The notes beneath the pieces are model-generated. The model had not been told where the DNA came from. It worked only from the letters and a program-made list of their open reading frames with translations, and did no database searches. This document shows positions 13,425 to 14,863 of a DNA stretch of 14,863 bases, in pieces (positions within the stretch are counted from its first letter, which is position 1; each line of letters opens with the position of its first letter). The stretch comes from Azonexus sp. (lineage in GTDB: Bacteria; Pseudomonadota; Gammaproteobacteria; Burkholderiales; Rhodocyclaceae), in contig JAITWU010000060.1 of assembly GCA_031285115.1 (NCBI GenBank), positions 1 through 14,863 on the forward strand, read 5' to 3'. The position numbers were made by a program, and so were the translations under genes.

Positions 13425-14863
13425 GCCGGGGCGCTCCGGCGGCGCGACAAAAAGGCGGCAAAAACAAAGGCGAGCAACGCGCCAAGGCTGACCGTCGCGC
13501 CCACCGTCGCCAGCACGGCAATGCGCGACAAGGCGAGAATGCCGAAGCTGCCGATGGTGCAGGCGGTGGCGACGGTGAGCGAAATCTGCATCCGGCGGCG
13601 CGCTTCCGGCGTATCGCTGCTGCCGCCGCTTTCAAAAAACAGCGCGTAGTTGGAGCCGATGGCGACGACCAGCAAGAGGCCGACCAGATGCAGGATGGTC
13701 AGTTGCATTCCCAACGCCAGCATCAGCGCGACGACGCAGGCGACGGCGGAAAACAGCGGCGCTGCCACGCGCGCCATGCGTTTGGCCGATTTCAGCGCAA
13801 GCAGCAGCAGGGCGCAAATCGCCAGACAGCCAAGAGCGGAGAGCAGCAGAATTTCGTGGCGATAGTTGTCGAACAGACTGGTCGATTCTTCGAGAATGTC
13901 GATGACGACGAGATGCGGCAGGCCGGTTTTTTCAACCGCCGCCTGCACGCGGTCGATGTCGAGCGGGACATCGAGCGTGCTGTCGAGCGTGCGCAGCGGC
14001 ATCAGCACCAAATAATCGCGCTCGCGCTTGAAGAGTAGCGAATCGACCAGCACGGCGGCGGAAGCGCCAGCGAGATCGGCGCGCGACAATAATTTTCCGG
14101 CGCGGGCGGCCTCGATGTCAGCGAGAAAACCTTGCAGCTTGTCGCTGCCCACCGGCAATCCGGCAAGGGCTGCGGCGAGGCGCTGACGCATTTCATCGGC
14201 GGCGGGGAGGCTGCGCTGGCGGGCGAGTTGTGCAGCCTGGCTGGGCAGGACGAAGGCCGGGGAATTGAAACCGGCGAGCGTTCCGTCAGCGGTCAATTGG
14301 CGCAATATCCGCCCGGCCTGCTCCGCGCCTTGCAGCGCCGCTTCTTCATCGGGCGCGGCAAAAGCGAGCATGAAGCGCAAATCCGGCGCGCCGAGATCGT
14401 TGCGCAGCATCTGGTCGAGTTCCTGATCGGCCTTGGCAATCGGACTCAAGGTGGCGAGATTGCGATTCCAGATACGATCATGGTGGGCGGCAATGACCAC
14501 GACAGCGATGGCGGCGAAAACGAGCGGCAGCCACGGAGCGCGGGCGGCGCGGTCGAGCAGGTTGTCGAGCGTCAGCCCCAGGCGGCGCATGTCGCGCAGC
14601 TTGAGTTGCTGCGGCAGGAGCGCGGGCAGCACCGCGCGCGTAACGACCACCGCCGCAACCAGGCCGCACACCGAATAGACGCCAAGCTGCGCGAGACCGG
14701 GAAAGCCGGAGAACATCAGCACGGCGAAACCGGCAATCGACGTGGTCATGCCCAGCCAGATGGTGCGCCAGAAACGCCCCTGGTCGAGCTGACCGGCGCG
14801 TTGCAGATAAAAGTAGATCGAATAATCGACCGCTTCGCCGATCAGCGTCGTGCCAAAACCGAG
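13421..14863 (-). CDS. MMPL-family exporter (RND superfamily), 5' end cut by the window
   Basis: The C-terminal 480 residues of an inner-membrane exporter of the MMPL/RND type (ApeM-like, predicted exporter COG4258). Family members run about 750-800 residues, so the first transmembrane segment and first periplasmic loop lie beyond the right edge. Seen at the cut end: GFGTTLIGEAVDYSIYFYL, with the GxxxDY pattern of transmembrane helix 4. Several helices follow, then a large periplasmic loop (about visible residues 135-335) and a second membrane bundle containing VVAIGSNYALFF near visible residue 400. In this second half the Asp of the DY pair is Asn. It would move the finished pigment, or its lipid-linked form, out of the inner membrane using the proton gradient. 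The stop overlaps the deacetylase start, so the two are coupled. Confidence 0.92.
   Translation of the reverse strand, partial: LGFGTTLIGEAVDYSIYFYLQRAGQLDQGRFWRTIWLGMTTSIAGFAVLMFSGFPGLAQLGVYSVCGLVAAVVVTRAVLPALLPQQLKLRDMRRLGLTLDNLLDRAARAPWLPLVFAAIAVVVIAAHHDRIWNRNLATLSPIAKADQELDQMLRNDLGAPDLRFMLAFAAPDEEAALQGAEQAGRILRQLTADGTLAGFNSPAFVLPSQAAQLARQRSLPAADEMRQRLAAALAGLPVGSDKLQGFLADIEAARAGKLLSRADLAGASAAVLVDSLLFKRERDYLVLMPLRTLDSTLDVPLDIDRVQAAVEKTGLPHLVVIDILEESTSLFDNYRHEILLLSALGCLAICALLLLALKSAKRMARVAAPLFSAVACVVALMLALGMQLTILHLVGLLLVVAIGSNYALFFESGGSSDTPEARRRMQISLTVATACTIGSFGILALSRIAVLATVGATVSLGALLAFVFAAFLSRRRSAPA

Noticed and set aside
13331..14038. A plus-strand open frame opposite the exporter and deacetylase
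   Set aside because: Its product is highly charged, Arg/Gln-rich and without a domain. The minus strand has clear membrane segments and family motifs.

Overview
The window looks like chromosomal DNA of a high-G+C Gram-negative bacterium. Lipoprotein signal peptides, an MMPL exporter, a VapBC pair and the codon style point to a betaproteobacterium, possibly of the Rhodocyclales; the taxon is an inference. Almost every gene belongs to, or is inserted in, an aryl-polyene (APE, xanthomonadin-like) pigment gene cluster. APEs are aryl-headed polyene carboxylic acids made by an unusual type II polyketide/fatty-acid system and anchored in the outer membrane. Both window edges cut cluster genes (a glycosyltransferase on the left, an MMPL exporter on the right), so the cluster extends in both directions.

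Layout. 1-699 (+) is the end of a family-2 glycosyltransferase. 723-1754 (-) is an AT-richer, Cys-rich lipoprotein of unknown function. 1808-3798 (-) is a ketosynthase overlapped by a short chain-length-factor-like ketosynthase. After a 152-base divergent spacer, 3951-6399 (+) encodes an acyl carrier protein, a second complete ketosynthase and a SAM methyltransferase. The largest non-coding stretch, 6400-6666, holds a roughly 109-base imperfect inverted-repeat element and a perfect 19-base tandem duplication. 6667-9921 (+) is a tightly overlapped three-gene unit: a YfbK-type von Willebrand A lipoprotein, an ECF sigma factor and a one-pass membrane protein in the anti-sigma position. 9965-14863 (-) is the second pigment block, read right to left: MMPL exporter, polysaccharide-deacetylase-like membrane protein, VapB/VapC toxin-antitoxin pair, SAM methyltransferase, hotdog 3-hydroxyacyl-ACP dehydratase and FabG-type ketoreductase.

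How the genes fit together (family knowledge plus inference). The ACP carries the growing chain. The ketosynthases, ketoreductase and dehydratase run the repeated condensation, reduction and dehydration cycle, and no enoyl reductase is present, so the double bonds remain. The methyltransferases, glycosyltransferase and deacetylase are candidates for head-group or anchor tailoring, and the MMPL protein for export. ATGA overlaps join exporter to deacetylase, methyltransferase to dehydratase to reductase, and ketosynthase to chain-length factor. That chain is broken only by the VapBC pair, which looks inserted. The sigma-factor unit looks like a second, independent module inside the cluster. I see no RNA genes, CRISPR array, complete insertion sequence or strong rho-independent terminator. 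The core system is a known type; the unusual parts are its inserts, repeats and rearranged order.
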